Part shown: positions 8,295 through 17,152 of the stretch, piece by piece
Numbering within the stretch: the first letter of the stretch is position 1
How the letters are laid out: the number at the start of each line of letters is the position of its first letter
Source of the DNA: Bacteroidota bacterium
GTDB taxonomy: Bacteria > Bacteroidota > Bacteroidia > Chitinophagales > Chitinophagaceae
DNA: 46,428 nucleotides
Direction: 5' to 3'
Assembly: GCA_013288945.1 (NCBI GenBank)
Contig: JABDAZ010000024.1
Span: 1-46,428, forward strand
Program-made: the position numbers and the translations under genes
Notes under the pieces: model-generated
Told to the model about the DNA's origin: nothing
Database searches by the model: none
The model's input: only the letters and a program-made list of their open reading frames with translations

Positions 8295-8339
8295 TTTTAC
8301 TTCTTATTATAAAAATGTTTTTTATAATAAGAAGTAAAA
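8295..8339. repeat. Perfect 21-bp inverted repeat with a 3-nt loop
   Basis: Arm 8295-8315 (TTTTACTTCTTATTATAAAA plus one A) is exactly complementary to 8319-8339, separated only by TGT. It lies 16 bp after the eRF1-like gene and 50 bp before the next ATG. The hairpin ends in A-rich rather than U-rich sequence on the plus strand, so it is not a textbook terminator, although it may still stop or stabilise the transcript. Confidence 0.8.
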
Positions 8340-8389
8340 ATTCAACGGCAAGATTTTTGAAAGTTTTTTTATTAATAAAATAATAAAAA

Positions 8390-8770
8390 ATGAATACGAA
8401 TAATACAACTTCGCAAGAACAAACAATCATTAATCAGGAAAGGGAAACTGTAATGGCCTTTAAAGAAAAAAGAAAAGATTTGTTCACCAAAAATTTTTCT
8501 GAAAAATATATTGGCGTTGCAAGTGATGGAATAAAAACTGCTGATGATGAAGTTGAAGGAATGCTTAAGCTTGATTTAAATGACATTAATGTTGCTGATG
8601 AAAAAGTTAGTTTTCCTACAAACGATATTGCAATTATGACTTATAAAATGATTGTAAAAGGTAAGCTCAAAGAAAAAGATATTTCAGGTACAATATATTG
8701 TTCCACTGTTTTCGCGCTGCAACAAAATAAATGGTTATCTATTTTACACACGGAATCCCCGGGCCAATAA
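8390..8770 (+). CDS. NTF2-like / DUF4440-type protein
   Basis: A 126-residue soluble protein without a signal peptide. The pattern of a long N-terminal helix (QEQTIINQERETVMAFKEK), a second helix with FTKNFSEKYIGV, and four strands ending in TVFALQQNKWLSILHTESPGQ is that of the SnoaL/DUF4440 cone-shaped NTF2 fold. Members range from isomerases to small-ligand binders. No acid/base pair is clear enough to name a reaction. ATG 8390 sits 12 bp after a TTATTAATAA palindrome (8369-8378). The following Crp-type gene begins 35 bp downstream, so co-transcription is possible. Confidence 0.65.
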   Translation: MNTNNTTSQEQTIINQERETVMAFKEKRKDLFTKNFSEKYIGVASDGIKTADDEVEGMLKLDLNDINVADEKVSFPTNDIAIMTYKMIVKGKLKEKDISGTIYCSTVFALQQNKWLSILHTESPGQ

Positions 8771-8805
8771 GTTATACAATAAAAATTTCCATTTATATTG
8801 TGCAG

Positions 8806-9393
8806 ATGGAAAAAGAACAGCTTATAAATTTTATTAAAAAAAATATCCCAAACATAAGCGTAACACAAAATGGGCTTGATACTATTGCATCACATTTTGA
8901 AGAATTAGAATTTAAGAAAAACGAATATCTTTTAAAGCAGGGAAAAATCAGCGGCTACTATTACATCGCAGAAGGTTTTGTAAGGGCTTTTACTTTTGAT
9001 ATTAATGGCGACGAAATCACCACATTTTTTTATCCGAAAGAACGGGTTGCTTTTGAAGCATCTTCTTTTTTTCTTCACCAGCCTTCAACAGAATATTTAC
9101 AAGCAATTACTGATTGCAAAGTGTATGCAACAAGTTTTGAAAAACTAAATTTGCTTTTTCATTCCGTTCCGGAATTCAGGGAGTTTGCGCGTGCGATGCT
9201 GGTGAAAGAATTTGTGGCTTACAAGCAACGCACGTTATCGATGATTAATAAAAGTGCAGAAGAACGTTATGCAAATCTTGTTGGCGACAGCAATGAAATT
9301 TTTAAATATGCACAACTGAAACATATTGCATCTTACCTCGGCATTACAGATACTTCGCTAAGCCGTATAAGAAAAGAGTTTGCAAAAAAATAG
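8806..9393 (+). CDS. Crp/Fnr family transcriptional regulator
   Basis: A 195-residue regulator. The N-terminal cyclic-nucleotide-binding fold spans about residues 20-115 (FKKNEYLLKQGKISGYYYIAEG is the characteristic opening) and a C-terminal winged helix-turn-helix ends in LGITDTSLSRIRKEFAKK. ATG 8806 is chosen over the ATG at 8731: the extra 25 residues would overlap the upstream gene and do not fit the family, whose Bacteroidota members are about 190 residues. The protein lacks a four-cysteine Fe-S motif, so it is not an oxygen-sensing FNR; the effector is unknown. A near-palindrome just downstream could be its operator. Confidence 0.9.
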   Translation: MEKEQLINFIKKNIPNISVTQNGLDTIASHFEELEFKKNEYLLKQGKISGYYYIAEGFVRAFTFDINGDEITTFFYPKERVAFEASSFFLHQPSTEYLQAITDCKVYATSFEKLNLLFHSVPEFREFARAMLVKEFVAYKQRTLSMINKSAEERYANLVGDSNEIFKYAQLKHIASYLGITDTSLSRIRKEFAKK

Positions 9394-9404
9394 TTTTTTA
9401 TTTC

Positions 9405-9440
9405 TTGTCATTTGACAATTCGTTTCATGTCAAATGGCAA
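9405..9440. promoter_or_regulatory. Possible Crp-type operator: nested palindromes between regulator and membrane gene
   Basis: TGTCATTTGACA (9406-9417) is an exact palindrome, and a related TGTCAAATGGCA follows at 9428-9439. The two also pair with each other as a larger hairpin (9405-9417 with 9428-9440, one G-T). A second inverted repeat, ATTTCAAT/ATTGAAAT, sits at 9455-9479. TGTCA-N2-TGACA resembles the half-sites bound by Crp/Fnr proteins. It could alternatively be a terminator of the regulator gene. Confidence 0.45.
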
Positions 9441-9490
9441 GCAGGTTTAGCATAATTTCAATGAGTTTTGTATTGAAATAAAACAATACA

Positions 9491-10162
9491 ATGCTACATT
9501 TATCAGCTTACGTTTACTTAACTTTTTTTGCAACGGTAATTTTTTCCATCTGGATTTTTTACAAGGCCACTAACCATTCCAAACCTTTTTTAATTGGACT
9601 TTCTGCATGGATAATTATTCAGTCGGCGCTTTCTATTTCCGGTTTTTACAACAATCCAATTAATATGACGGCACGTTTTCCGCTTTTAATTTTGCCACCA
9701 TTTCTTTATTTGATATCCCGTTTTATTAATAAAAACGGAAGAGCATTTTTGGATGGAATGAATTTGAAAATGCTTACGATTTTTCATATCATCAGAATTC
9801 CCGTGGAGTTTGTTTTATTCTTGTTGTTTATTAATCATGCAGTTCCTGAAGCAATGACTTTTCACGGGAGAAACTTTGATATTTTTTCCGGTATTTCGGC
9901 TCCGTTTATTTATTATTTTGGTTTTATAAAAAAGCAATTAAGCAAAGCAATTATTATTGCGTGGAATTTAATTTGCCTTGCGTTATTAATAAATGTTGCT
10001 TCGTCCGCAATACTTTCTTTGCCTTCAAGATTTTTACAATTTGGTTTTGAACAATCCAATATTGCACTTGGATATTTTCCTTTTGTGTTGCTGCCGGCTG
10101 TATTGGTTCCATTAGTAATGCTGGCAACAGTTGCTGCTGTAAAACAACTTTTAAAAAAATAA
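9491..10162 (+). CDS. Integral membrane protein of unknown function
   Basis: A 223-residue hydrophobic protein with about six to seven membrane segments (roughly 5-23, 33-50, 63-80, 93-113, 128-146, 152-178 and 192-215). It shows no enzyme or transporter motif that I recognise. A charged cytoplasmic loop, RFINKNGRAFLDGMN, connects the middle segments, and the protein ends in a Lys-rich tail. It directly follows the Crp/Fnr regulator with 97 bp between them that contain palindromic sites, so it is a candidate target of that regulator. It converges with the acyltransferase gene; the intervening 136 bp contain no strong hairpin. Confidence 0.7.
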   Translation: MLHLSAYVYLTFFATVIFSIWIFYKATNHSKPFLIGLSAWIIIQSALSISGFYNNPINMTARFPLLILPPFLYLISRFINKNGRAFLDGMNLKMLTIFHIIRIPVEFVLFLLFINHAVPEAMTFHGRNFDIFSGISAPFIYYFGFIKKQLSKAIIIAWNLICLALLINVASSAILSLPSRFLQFGFEQSNIALGYFPFVLLPAVLVPLVMLATVAAVKQLLKK

Positions 10163-10298
10163 TTGCAATCGTTTTTCACATAAACAATAAATTGAAAAAT
10201 TTTTTTTTTGAAATAACAAAGCCAATTATTATCACAAACAATCAAAACAAAATTGAAATGTTTATTTAAAGATTGAAGTATAATTATTAATAAACTTA

Positions 10299-11390
10299 TT
10301 ACTGCAAAAGTTTTTGACGGCGTTTGTTATTAAGATATTTTCTTACTGGCAAATCGTAAATTATCATTATTAAATATGCGAATGCGACAAGAAAAATTAT
10401 CGATGGAATAATTATCAAAGCAAGTTGCAAAGTGCCTGGCTTATGACTGAGGTAATAATTTCCATACATCCATAAAACGGCATAATGCGTCATGTATAAT
10501 GGGTAAGAAATTTTTCCTGCGAATATGCAAATCTTCTTTAAGCCGTTTGATAATACAGAACCCGCGCCCAACATAATTATTAGCGGGAAATAAAATAACA
10601 CAATTAATGGTTCAACCAACCAGTTCCATTTTGAAGATGGAGAAATAAAAGCCATTAATAATAATATAGCAACGCCGATAAAACCAAGTTTGTTTTTAAT
10701 TATCAAATTTGATCGGTAAATAAGTAAGCCTGCTAAAAATGAATATGATATTCTTGCGCTGCCATCCCAAAAAGTTGGGCCGCTCCATCCGCCTAATAAA
10801 TTACCCGCTTGGTAACTTACATAACAAATATTCAACGCAGCTAGTATAGTTAATAAAAGCAGGTAGCGGCGCGCAATACGATAAAGTAAAAAAGCGTAAG
10901 CAATGTTTGCTATGTATTCCCAAAACAGCGACCATGCTGGCGCATTAAAGCTGAATAAATTTAAACTTCGATCTGCAATTACAGGAAATGGAACAAGAAA
11001 TATGGAACAAATAAAAGTCAAGATAATTTTACCCGTGCTGTACAATTCCGGATGGCCGCCAAATGGATCAAATAAAAAAGCAAACAAACCTAAAACTGAA
11101 CCTGCAATAACGAGTGGATGAAGGCGTATAAATCTTGATTTAAAAAATTCGAGCACGCCCATTTTTGCAATGCGATCATCATAAGCATACCCGATAACAA
11201 ATCCTGAAAGGCAAAAGAAAAAATCCACCGCTAAAAAACCATGGCCGATAAAATTATCAGCAGGCGCATAAACCCATTCCATAAAATGAAACGTTACAAC
11301 AGCCAGTGCAGCAACGCCTCTTAAGCCATCAAGAATTTCAAAATGTTGTTTTGTTTGCAGTATTGCAGAATCAGTTTTGTTCGTAAGCAT
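10299..11390 (-). CDS. Acyltransferase 3 family (OafA-like) membrane protein
   Basis: A 363-residue protein with about ten membrane segments. The family opening is clear: LDGLRGVAALAVVTFHF, containing the conserved His of the RG...H region, followed by FLAVDFFFCLSGFVIGYAY. Such proteins acetylate or otherwise O-acylate cell-surface polysaccharides, lipid A sugars or small molecules across the membrane. ATG 11390 (MLTNKTD) is preferred; the frame continues 15 codons upstream, but those residues do not belong to the family. No polysaccharide genes are adjacent, so the acceptor is unknown. It lies 137 bp downstream of the CotH-like gene on the same strand. Confidence 0.88.
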   Translation of the reverse strand: MLTNKTDSAILQTKQHFEILDGLRGVAALAVVTFHFMEWVYAPADNFIGHGFLAVDFFFCLSGFVIGYAYDDRIAKMGVLEFFKSRFIRLHPLVIAGSVLGLFAFLFDPFGGHPELYSTGKIILTFICSIFLVPFPVIADRSLNLFSFNAPAWSLFWEYIANIAYAFLLYRIARRYLLLLTILAALNICYVSYQAGNLLGGWSGPTFWDGSARISYSFLAGLLIYRSNLIIKNKLGFIGVAILLLMAFISPSSKWNWLVEPLIVLFYFPLIIMLGAGSVLSNGLKKICIFAGKISYPLYMTHYAVLWMYGNYYLSHKPGTLQLALIIIPSIIFLVAFAYLIMIIYDLPVRKYLNNKRRQKLLQ

Positions 11391-11527
11391 TTGTAAATAT
11401 CGAGCAAGATTAAATTCGATCACACAAAAACACAATGAATATTTTATCGGTAGATAATTTTATTAATGATAATTCGATATTCATGAACAAGCTAATCGAA
11501 AAGAAATATTTTATATCGAATCGATGA

Positions 11528-12625
11528 TTAATCTTCCCGCAAACCTTTAATAACAATATTGCCTGTACCTTTTGGATCGCACGGATAACCAAATTTCTTT
11601 TTTAATGCGTCAGCATTATTAATCGTTGCATAAAACTGATCAAGAAATTTTATAGTTGATTTTATATAAGCTTCTTGCAGCAAAGGGCAATTGATATACA
11701 GATCATACATTTGTTTTTTCAATGAATTATACAACTCAATAACCTCTTCATATTTTTTCATGTCTGAAATGCAATATCCGCGGTAACGCCTTTCATAAAC
11801 TGAATTGAGATTTAATTCTTCCGCAGGTTTTGCATACGGCGTTCCAACAATAGCAGACATATCAAAATCGTATGGAACCGTTATGGGCACTGCGTTTGAA
11901 TCCGAAGCAAGCAACTTAATATTTTGCAGGTATTGAACAGACCAATCTGTATTTCCAATCAAATATTCAAACACGGCCATTGTTAAAAATGATTTCGTAT
12001 CTGTTTGTTCCGGCCTTAATTTTTTATTTACAGAAACAACATTATTGCGCGCAGCAACTTCTTGAATGTCTTCTATTAATAAACCATAAAAAGGAGCAAT
12101 AGTTTTTTTTCTTCTTTCATCATCCAAAATAACTTTCACCAACCGCGCGCGAAAACTTTTCGGCGTTATCAGATTGTATAATTTATAAGCAAGCCATTCT
12201 TTAATAATGTATTCATCTCCCCTGCACGGCATGCCCAATTTTAATTTGGAATTTTTTTTAAACAGCATATCGCTTGAATTATCATTGTTTGGAAAATGCA
12301 ATAACAATGGCGGGTACGCACAGTTCTCTTTCATTTTGCGAAAGTGCCCTCTTGTTTTTATTTCTGCTGCAACCATAATTTCTTTGCCGCTTGCATCATG
12401 ATATGAAATATTGAAATTATGATATGGAGATGCAGATTCCCTGTCGCTCAACAAATCGCGGACAGGCCCGCTGATCCTGAGTTCCAGAACACTGTCTGTT
12501 TCAAAAATCCCTTTTGATTTTGCAGAATTGCTGACTTCAGTTACAGCTTGTGCATTGACTTTTGGCGGAGTGATAAAGCAATATATTAATGCAGCAAATA
12601 ATACTAATAACAGGTTATTTTTCAT
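11528..12625 (-). CDS. Secreted CotH/kinase-fold-like protein
   Basis: A 365-residue exported protein. ATG 12625 is chosen because it begins a signal peptide (MKNNLLLVLFAALIYCF, cleavage near VNAQA); the upstream codons to 12718 are non-coding-like. The body has the pattern of Bacteroidota proteins related to spore-coat CotH: EIKTRGHFRKMK, LKLGMPC, YIIKEWLAYKLYNLITPKSF, then FEYLIGNTDWSVQYLQNIKLL and VPYDFDMSA. These may correspond to the kinase-fold nucleotide- and metal-binding segments (N-D/W-x-N and D-F-D). CotH proteins phosphorylate secreted proteins; that activity is inference here. Location is periplasm or outside. The partner genes on either side give no pathway. Confidence 0.6.
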   Translation of the reverse strand: MKNNLLLVLFAALIYCFITPPKVNAQAVTEVSNSAKSKGIFETDSVLELRISGPVRDLLSDRESASPYHNFNISYHDASGKEIMVAAEIKTRGHFRKMKENCAYPPLLLHFPNNDNSSDMLFKKNSKLKLGMPCRGDEYIIKEWLAYKLYNLITPKSFRARLVKVILDDERRKKTIAPFYGLLIEDIQEVAARNNVVSVNKKLRPEQTDTKSFLTMAVFEYLIGNTDWSVQYLQNIKLLASDSNAVPITVPYDFDMSAIVGTPYAKPAEELNLNSVYERRYRGYCISDMKKYEEVIELYNSLKKQMYDLYINCPLLQEAYIKSTIKFLDQFYATINNADALKKKFGYPCDPKGTGNIVIKGLRED

Positions 12626-12729
12626 AACAAAAATTGTAATGATAAAATTAAAGATATGCGGAATCATTAAATCATCTACAATTTCTAAGATACATTGTCG
12701 GCCATTATCAATCAACAAACATTAATAGC

Positions 12730-13092
12730 TCATTTATCTTTTGCAATAATGCGCTTTCTGTGTTTGGCGCCCCATTGTTGTAATTCATCAATCAGTTTCT
12801 CCAGCGTTTTTCCATAAGGCGTCATTGAATATTCAACTACAACGGGCACGGCATCGTAAACAGTTCGTTTTACAAGTTGGTTCATTTCCAGTTCGCGCAA
12901 TTCTTTTGATAACATTCTATCCGTAATGCCTGGAATTTGTTTTGCCATTTGAGAAAAACGTTTGTTGCCAAACATTAAGGCTATTAATATCGGCAATTTC
13001 CATTTGCCACTTAAAATATCCAGCGCATCTCTTACTGGTATGATGGCTTTCGTACATTCTGCGTGTGTTTTTATTTTAACCGGTGCTTCCAT
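12730..13092 (-). CDS. HxlR family transcriptional regulator
   Basis: A 120-residue winged-helix regulator with the HxlR hallmark: Cys13 near the N-terminus, then LDILSGKWKLPILIALMFGNKRFSQ, LSKELRELE and VEYSMTPYG. In several family members (YodB, HypR, QorR) this N-terminal Cys senses electrophiles or oxidants, so a redox role is possible. It is transcribed away from yceI, and the 111-bp space between them holds two copies of a TATAGTGCTATA-like palindrome, expected to be its operator. It therefore probably controls both itself and yceI. Confidence 0.93.
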   Translation of the reverse strand: MEAPVKIKTHAECTKAIIPVRDALDILSGKWKLPILIALMFGNKRFSQMAKQIPGITDRMLSKELRELEMNQLVKRTVYDAVPVVVEYSMTPYGKTLEKLIDELQQWGAKHRKRIIAKDK

Positions 13093-13118
13093 AGTTTTAT
13101 TTTTTAGCTATCTTTTTG

Positions 13119-13148
13119 TATAGTGCTATACTTTAGGATAGTGCTATA
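13119..13148. promoter_or_regulatory. Twin HxlR operator between hxlR and yceI
   Basis: TATAGTGCTATA (13119-13130) and ATAGTGCTATA (13138-13148) are two copies of a TATAG-N2-CTATA palindrome with identical N2. Their centres are 18 bp apart, close to two helical turns. Weaker half-sites, TAGCTAT (13106-13112) and TATATAGC (13152-13159), flank them. The position upstream of the yceI -7 box suits repression by HxlR dimers. Confidence 0.7.
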
Positions 13149-13168
13149 TTTTATATAGCGAATATACA

Positions 13169-13176
13169 TATCTTTG
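13169..13176 (+). promoter_or_regulatory. yceI -7 promoter box (TATCTTTG)
   Basis: An exact TAnnTTTG match 27 bp upstream of the yceI ATG and 20 bp after the twin palindromes, so the -33 region falls on or next to the second operator copy. Confidence 0.6.
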
Positions 13177-13203
13177 AGAAATTAAAAAAACAAAAACTAT
13201 ATT

Positions 13204-13746
13204 ATGGCAACAACAAAATGGGTAATAGATCCTTTGCATTCAGAAATTCAGTTTAGAGTAAAACACCTTGTAATTTCAACAGTTACGGGAACTTTTAAAA
13301 CTTTTAGCGGAGAAGTAACATCAGAAACCGGCGATTTTGAAAATGCGGTTATCAATTTTAAAATTGATGTAAACAGTGTTGATACCAACCAGCCTCAACG
13401 TGACGCTCATTTAAAAAATAGTGATTTTTTTGAAGCTGATAAATTTCCGGAAATAAGTTTTACATCTACTTCTTTCAAAAAAATAAGTGGAGATGATTAT
13501 AAACTGGCAGGCAATTTAACAATGAGAGGCGTTACAAAACCTGTAGAATTAAAGGTGGAATTTGGTGGCTCTGCAAAAGACAATTACGGTAATATTAAAT
13601 TTGGTTTTGAAGTTACCGGCACAATTAACCGCAAAGAATTTGGCGTTAGTTTTAATGGATTAACAGAAACAGGCGGGCTCGCGCTTGGCGAAGACATTAA
13701 ACTGATTGCGAACGTGCAGGTGGCACAGGAAGCAGTAGCAGCTTAA
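13204..13746 (+). CDS. YceI family lipocalin-like protein
   Basis: A 180-residue protein with the YceI pattern throughout: WVIDPLHSEIQFRVKHLVISTVTGTF at the start, then FEADKFPEISFTSTSF, GNLTMRGVTKPVELKVEF and the closing GEDIKLIANVQV. The fold is an extended lipocalin barrel that binds polyprenoid or amphiphilic ligands. Many YceI proteins are periplasmic, but this one has no signal peptide and should be cytoplasmic, as is usual for the HxlR-linked Bacteroidota form. Divergent from hxlR and presumably repressed by it. Induction by a reactive or hydrophobic compound is inference. Confidence 0.93.
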   Translation: MATTKWVIDPLHSEIQFRVKHLVISTVTGTFKTFSGEVTSETGDFENAVINFKIDVNSVDTNQPQRDAHLKNSDFFEADKFPEISFTSTSFKKISGDDYKLAGNLTMRGVTKPVELKVEFGGSAKDNYGNIKFGFEVTGTINRKEFGVSFNGLTETGGLALGEDIKLIANVQVAQEAVAA

Positions 13747-13766
13747 ATTTACGCTGGTGAAAGGTT

Positions 13767-13825
13767 AATGGTGAATGGTCGATCGTGAAAAATTATTCAT
13801 GATTGGCCATTGGCTATTCACGATT
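13767..13825. repeat. Imperfect long hairpin of higher G+C
   Basis: AATGGTGAATGG (13767-13778) pairs imperfectly with TATTCACGATT (13815-13825), and an inner ATCGTGAA (13782-13789) pairs with TTCATGAT (13796-13803). The segment is richer in G+C than the flanking intergenic DNA and looks like a stem-loop, either a terminator for yceI or one copy of a dispersed repeat. The TGGTGAATGG/CATTGGCTATTCACG wording is suggestive of interspersed repeats. Confidence 0.4.
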
Positions 13826-13982
13826 AAATGCATTCAAGTTCTTTAAAAATTTCTTCATTAATATTTTATTCTTCGCATAAAATTTCCGCTGCTTTTCATT
13901 CAAATTATTATACAGATTACGGAATTACTTACCATTATTACTGATTAAGGTTGTTAATACGAAACAGATTAATTTCTTCCTT

Positions 13983-13990
13983 TACTTTTG
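13983..13990 (+). promoter_or_regulatory. -7 promoter box of the AraC operon (TACTTTTG)
   Basis: A TAnnTTTG match 18 bp upstream of ATG 14009, giving a very short leader. A TTGTTAAT sequence about 25 bp further upstream could be a degenerate -33 element. Confidence 0.5.
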
Positions 13991-14008
13991 AATCTGAATT
14001 TGATTGTT

Positions 14009-14905
14009 ATGGAAAAAATTATACAGCTTGATAGTATTTCAAAATTTAATTTGCTGAGAGGCCAGGAAACGTTGCATCCTTTGGTAACTGTTTTGGATCA
14101 GTCAAAATCCAAACCTGTTATTCCTGCACGTTTTACCTCCGGGCTTTATATTATTTTTTTAAAAGAATTAAAATGTGGCGAATTAAAATATGGCCGCAGC
14201 AATTACGATTATGAAGAAGGCACATTGGTTTTTATAGCGCCCGGGCAAGTTTACGGAACGGATGACAGCAAGAAACCAATACAACCTGCAGGTTGGGTAA
14301 TTGCGTTTCATCCGGATTTAATTCATGGAACTTCTCTTGGAAAAAACATTAATGACTATAATTTTTTTTCTTACGATGCCAACGAAGCATTGCATGTTTC
14401 TGAAAGAGAACGGCAGGTTGTAATTGAAAGCTTTCATAAAATTTTATATGAACTAGAACATCCAGTTGATAAACACAGCAAAAATTTAATTGTAAATAAT
14501 ATTGAATTGTTTCTCAATTATTGCGTTCGTTTTTACGACAGGCAATTTATTACGCGAGATAATATTCATAAAGATATATTGGTACGTTTTGAAGATTTAC
14601 TGAGCAATTATTTTCAATATGAAAAACCAAAAACTTTGGGTTTGCCTTCTGTTGCATATTGTGCAGCGCAATTAAATTTATCAGCAAATTATTTTGGCGA
14701 TTTAATTAAAAAAGAAACCGGCAAATCTGCACACGATTATATCCACGAAAAAATAATAAGCCTCGCCAAAGAAAAAGTTTTTGACATCACAAAATCAATC
14801 AGTGAAATAGCTTTTGAAATGGGCTTTAAATATCCGCAACATTTTACGCGGTTATTTAAACAACGCGTTGGCCAATCACCAAATGAATACAGGTTAATGA
14901 ACTGA
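14009..14905 (+). CDS. AraC family transcriptional regulator
   Basis: A 298-residue regulator. The N-terminal ~150 residues form a cupin-like sensing domain (GLYIIFLKELKCGELKYGR, EGTLVFIAPGQVYG). The C-terminal ~100 residues contain two helix-turn-helices: LNLSANYFGDLIKKETGKSAHDY, and then ISEIAFEMGFKYPQHFTRLFKQ with the closing GQSPNEYR signature. ATG 14009 is used rather than the TTG seven codons upstream. It precedes an aldo/keto reductase (64 bp) and a cupin (11 bp further), a common Bacteroidota arrangement in which the regulator controls the reductase. The ligand is unknown. Confidence 0.92.
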   Translation: MEKIIQLDSISKFNLLRGQETLHPLVTVLDQSKSKPVIPARFTSGLYIIFLKELKCGELKYGRSNYDYEEGTLVFIAPGQVYGTDDSKKPIQPAGWVIAFHPDLIHGTSLGKNINDYNFFSYDANEALHVSERERQVVIESFHKILYELEHPVDKHSKNLIVNNIELFLNYCVRFYDRQFITRDNIHKDILVRFEDLLSNYFQYEKPKTLGLPSVAYCAAQLNLSANYFGDLIKKETGKSAHDYIHEKIISLAKEKVFDITKSISEIAFEMGFKYPQHFTRLFKQRVGQSPNEYRLMN

Positions 14906-14951
14906 TATTTTGAAATAAAATATAACCAACAAAAAATAATTTTATTAATAA

Positions 14952-15956
<1,005 letters not shown>

Positions 15957-15967
15957 AATATTAGAGT

Positions 15968-16384
15968 ATGATGAATACAACAGAAAATAAAAATGAAATT
16001 TTTCCAAAAGGTGATAAAGCTTCGTCCGATTATTTTACAGGCAATGCATGGATAAAAATTTTAGTTCCTAAAGATGAAACCGGAACATATGTAGTTGGCA
16101 ATGTAGTTTTTGAACCAGGCAGCAGAAATAACTGGCATACGCATGCAGCAGGACAAATTTTACTTGTCATTGATGGCATTGGTTATTACCAGGAAAAAAA
16201 TAAAGCTGCAAGAAAACTTATTAAAGGAGACGTAGTTGTAATTCCTTCAAATATTGAACACTGGCATGGCGCTGCGAAAGACAGCAGCTTTACGCATATT
16301 GTTATAACGAACAACAGTCCTGAAGGTGCAGTAAATTGGCTATCGCCGGTTACCGATGAAGAATATTTGAGTTGCCAGTTATAA
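15968..16384 (+). CDS. Small cupin-domain protein
   Basis: A 138-residue single-domain cupin. The two cupin motifs carry likely metal ligands: NNWHTHAAGQILLVIDGIGYY (two His and a Gln where Glu is common) and IPSNIEHWHGA (His). It resembles the cupins found with AraC-regulated reductases and with carboxymuconolactone-decarboxylase-like proteins. Such proteins can be dioxygenases, isomerases or sugar-binding proteins, and none can be chosen from sequence. It is the last gene of the AraC-AKR-cupin operon and is followed by an unusually long terminator hairpin. Start at ATG 15968; ATG 15971 is equally possible. Confidence 0.85.
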   Translation: MMNTTENKNEIFPKGDKASSDYFTGNAWIKILVPKDETGTYVVGNVVFEPGSRNNWHTHAAGQILLVIDGIGYYQEKNKAARKLIKGDVVVIPSNIEHWHGAAKDSSFTHIVITNNSPEGAVNWLSPVTDEEYLSCQL

Positions 16385-16430
16385 TAATCTCCTGTTTATA
16401 AACGATATAAAAACTGGATTTTTATTTATT

Positions 16431-16477
16431 AATGAGCGTATAGAAATGTATCAACATTTTTATACGCTCATTTTTTT
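16431..16477 (+). terminator. Long terminator hairpin of the AraC-AKR-cupin operon
   Basis: The outer stem AATGAGCGTATA (16431-16442) pairs perfectly with TATACGCTCATT (16461-16472). After one G-U pair it continues into AAATGT/ACATTT (16444-16449 with 16454-16459) with an ATCA tetraloop, about 19 bp in all, followed by TTTTT. The remaining gap sequence to 16711 is AT-rich and shows nothing I can name. Confidence 0.9.
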
Positions 16478-16711
16478 AGTGAAAAATATTTTGATAAATA
16501 TTATGCATAGTGATGTAACCTAAACGTATGATTTCTCCTAGTGAAAAACATAAACAAACGGTGATGTTTCTGTAGAATTTAATATTTAATTTTTGTATTT
16601 TTAATAAGCATTTTATCACGTAATATTTGTTTAAAAATCTCACGAACTATTAATCATTATAGTTAATGTTCGCAAGAAATTTTTATTAATCTAACATTGA
16701 CAACAATTAAT

Positions 16712-17152
16712 ATGAAATCAATATTTGATAAAGCAACAAGAGATGAATTAAAAAACAGGATTAATGCATTAAGTGAAAACAGTAATGCAAAATGGGGCAA
16801 AATGAATGTTGCGCAAATGGTAAAGCATTGTGCACAGTGGGATGAAATGGCACTTGGTAAAACAAAATACAAACAATCATTTATCGGAAAGTTGTTTGGT
16901 AAAATGGCATTAAAAGATATGATGAAAGATGAACCCGTGAAAAAAAACATGCCTACTGTTCCTTCTTTTAAAATAAAAGGCGATGTTGATTTTAAAAAAG
17001 AAAAAGAAAAATGGATAAGCCTGCTTGATGGCTATGCAAATTTTTCAAACGAAGGTTTTATCCATCCCTTTTTTGGCACAATGAATAAACAAGACACCGG
17101 CCATCTTGTATATAAACATGCTGACCATCACCTGCAACAATTTAATTGTTAG
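16712..17152 (+). CDS. DUF1569 / DinB-superfamily-like protein
   Basis: A 146-residue soluble helical protein. KWGKMNVAQMVKHCAQWDEMALGK and the closing HADHHLQQF fit the DUF1569 branch of the DinB four-helix-bundle fold, where spaced His residues can form a metal site. ATG 16712 is preferred to the TTG five codons upstream. DinB-like proteins include thiol-dependent transferases (bacillithiol, mycothiol), but no such activity is assigned to DUF1569. It stands alone. The 251-bp gap to the next gene has two TTATTAATAA palindromes (17174-17183 and 17280-17289). Confidence 0.75.
   Translation: MKSIFDKATRDELKNRINALSENSNAKWGKMNVAQMVKHCAQWDEMALGKTKYKQSFIGKLFGKMALKDMMKDEPVKKNMPTVPSFKIKGDVDFKKEKEKWISLLDGYANFSNEGFIHPFFGTMNKQDTGHLVYKHADHHLQQFNC

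Noticed and set aside
11472-11521. ATTCGATAT / ATATCGAAT inverted repeat between acyltransferase and CotH-like genes
   Set aside because: Nine-base arms with a 32-base loop in AT-rich DNA; too weak to call an operator or terminator.
12626-12718. N-terminal extension of the CotH-like protein
   Set aside because: The extra 31 codons precede an obvious signal peptide and cannot be part of an exported protein.
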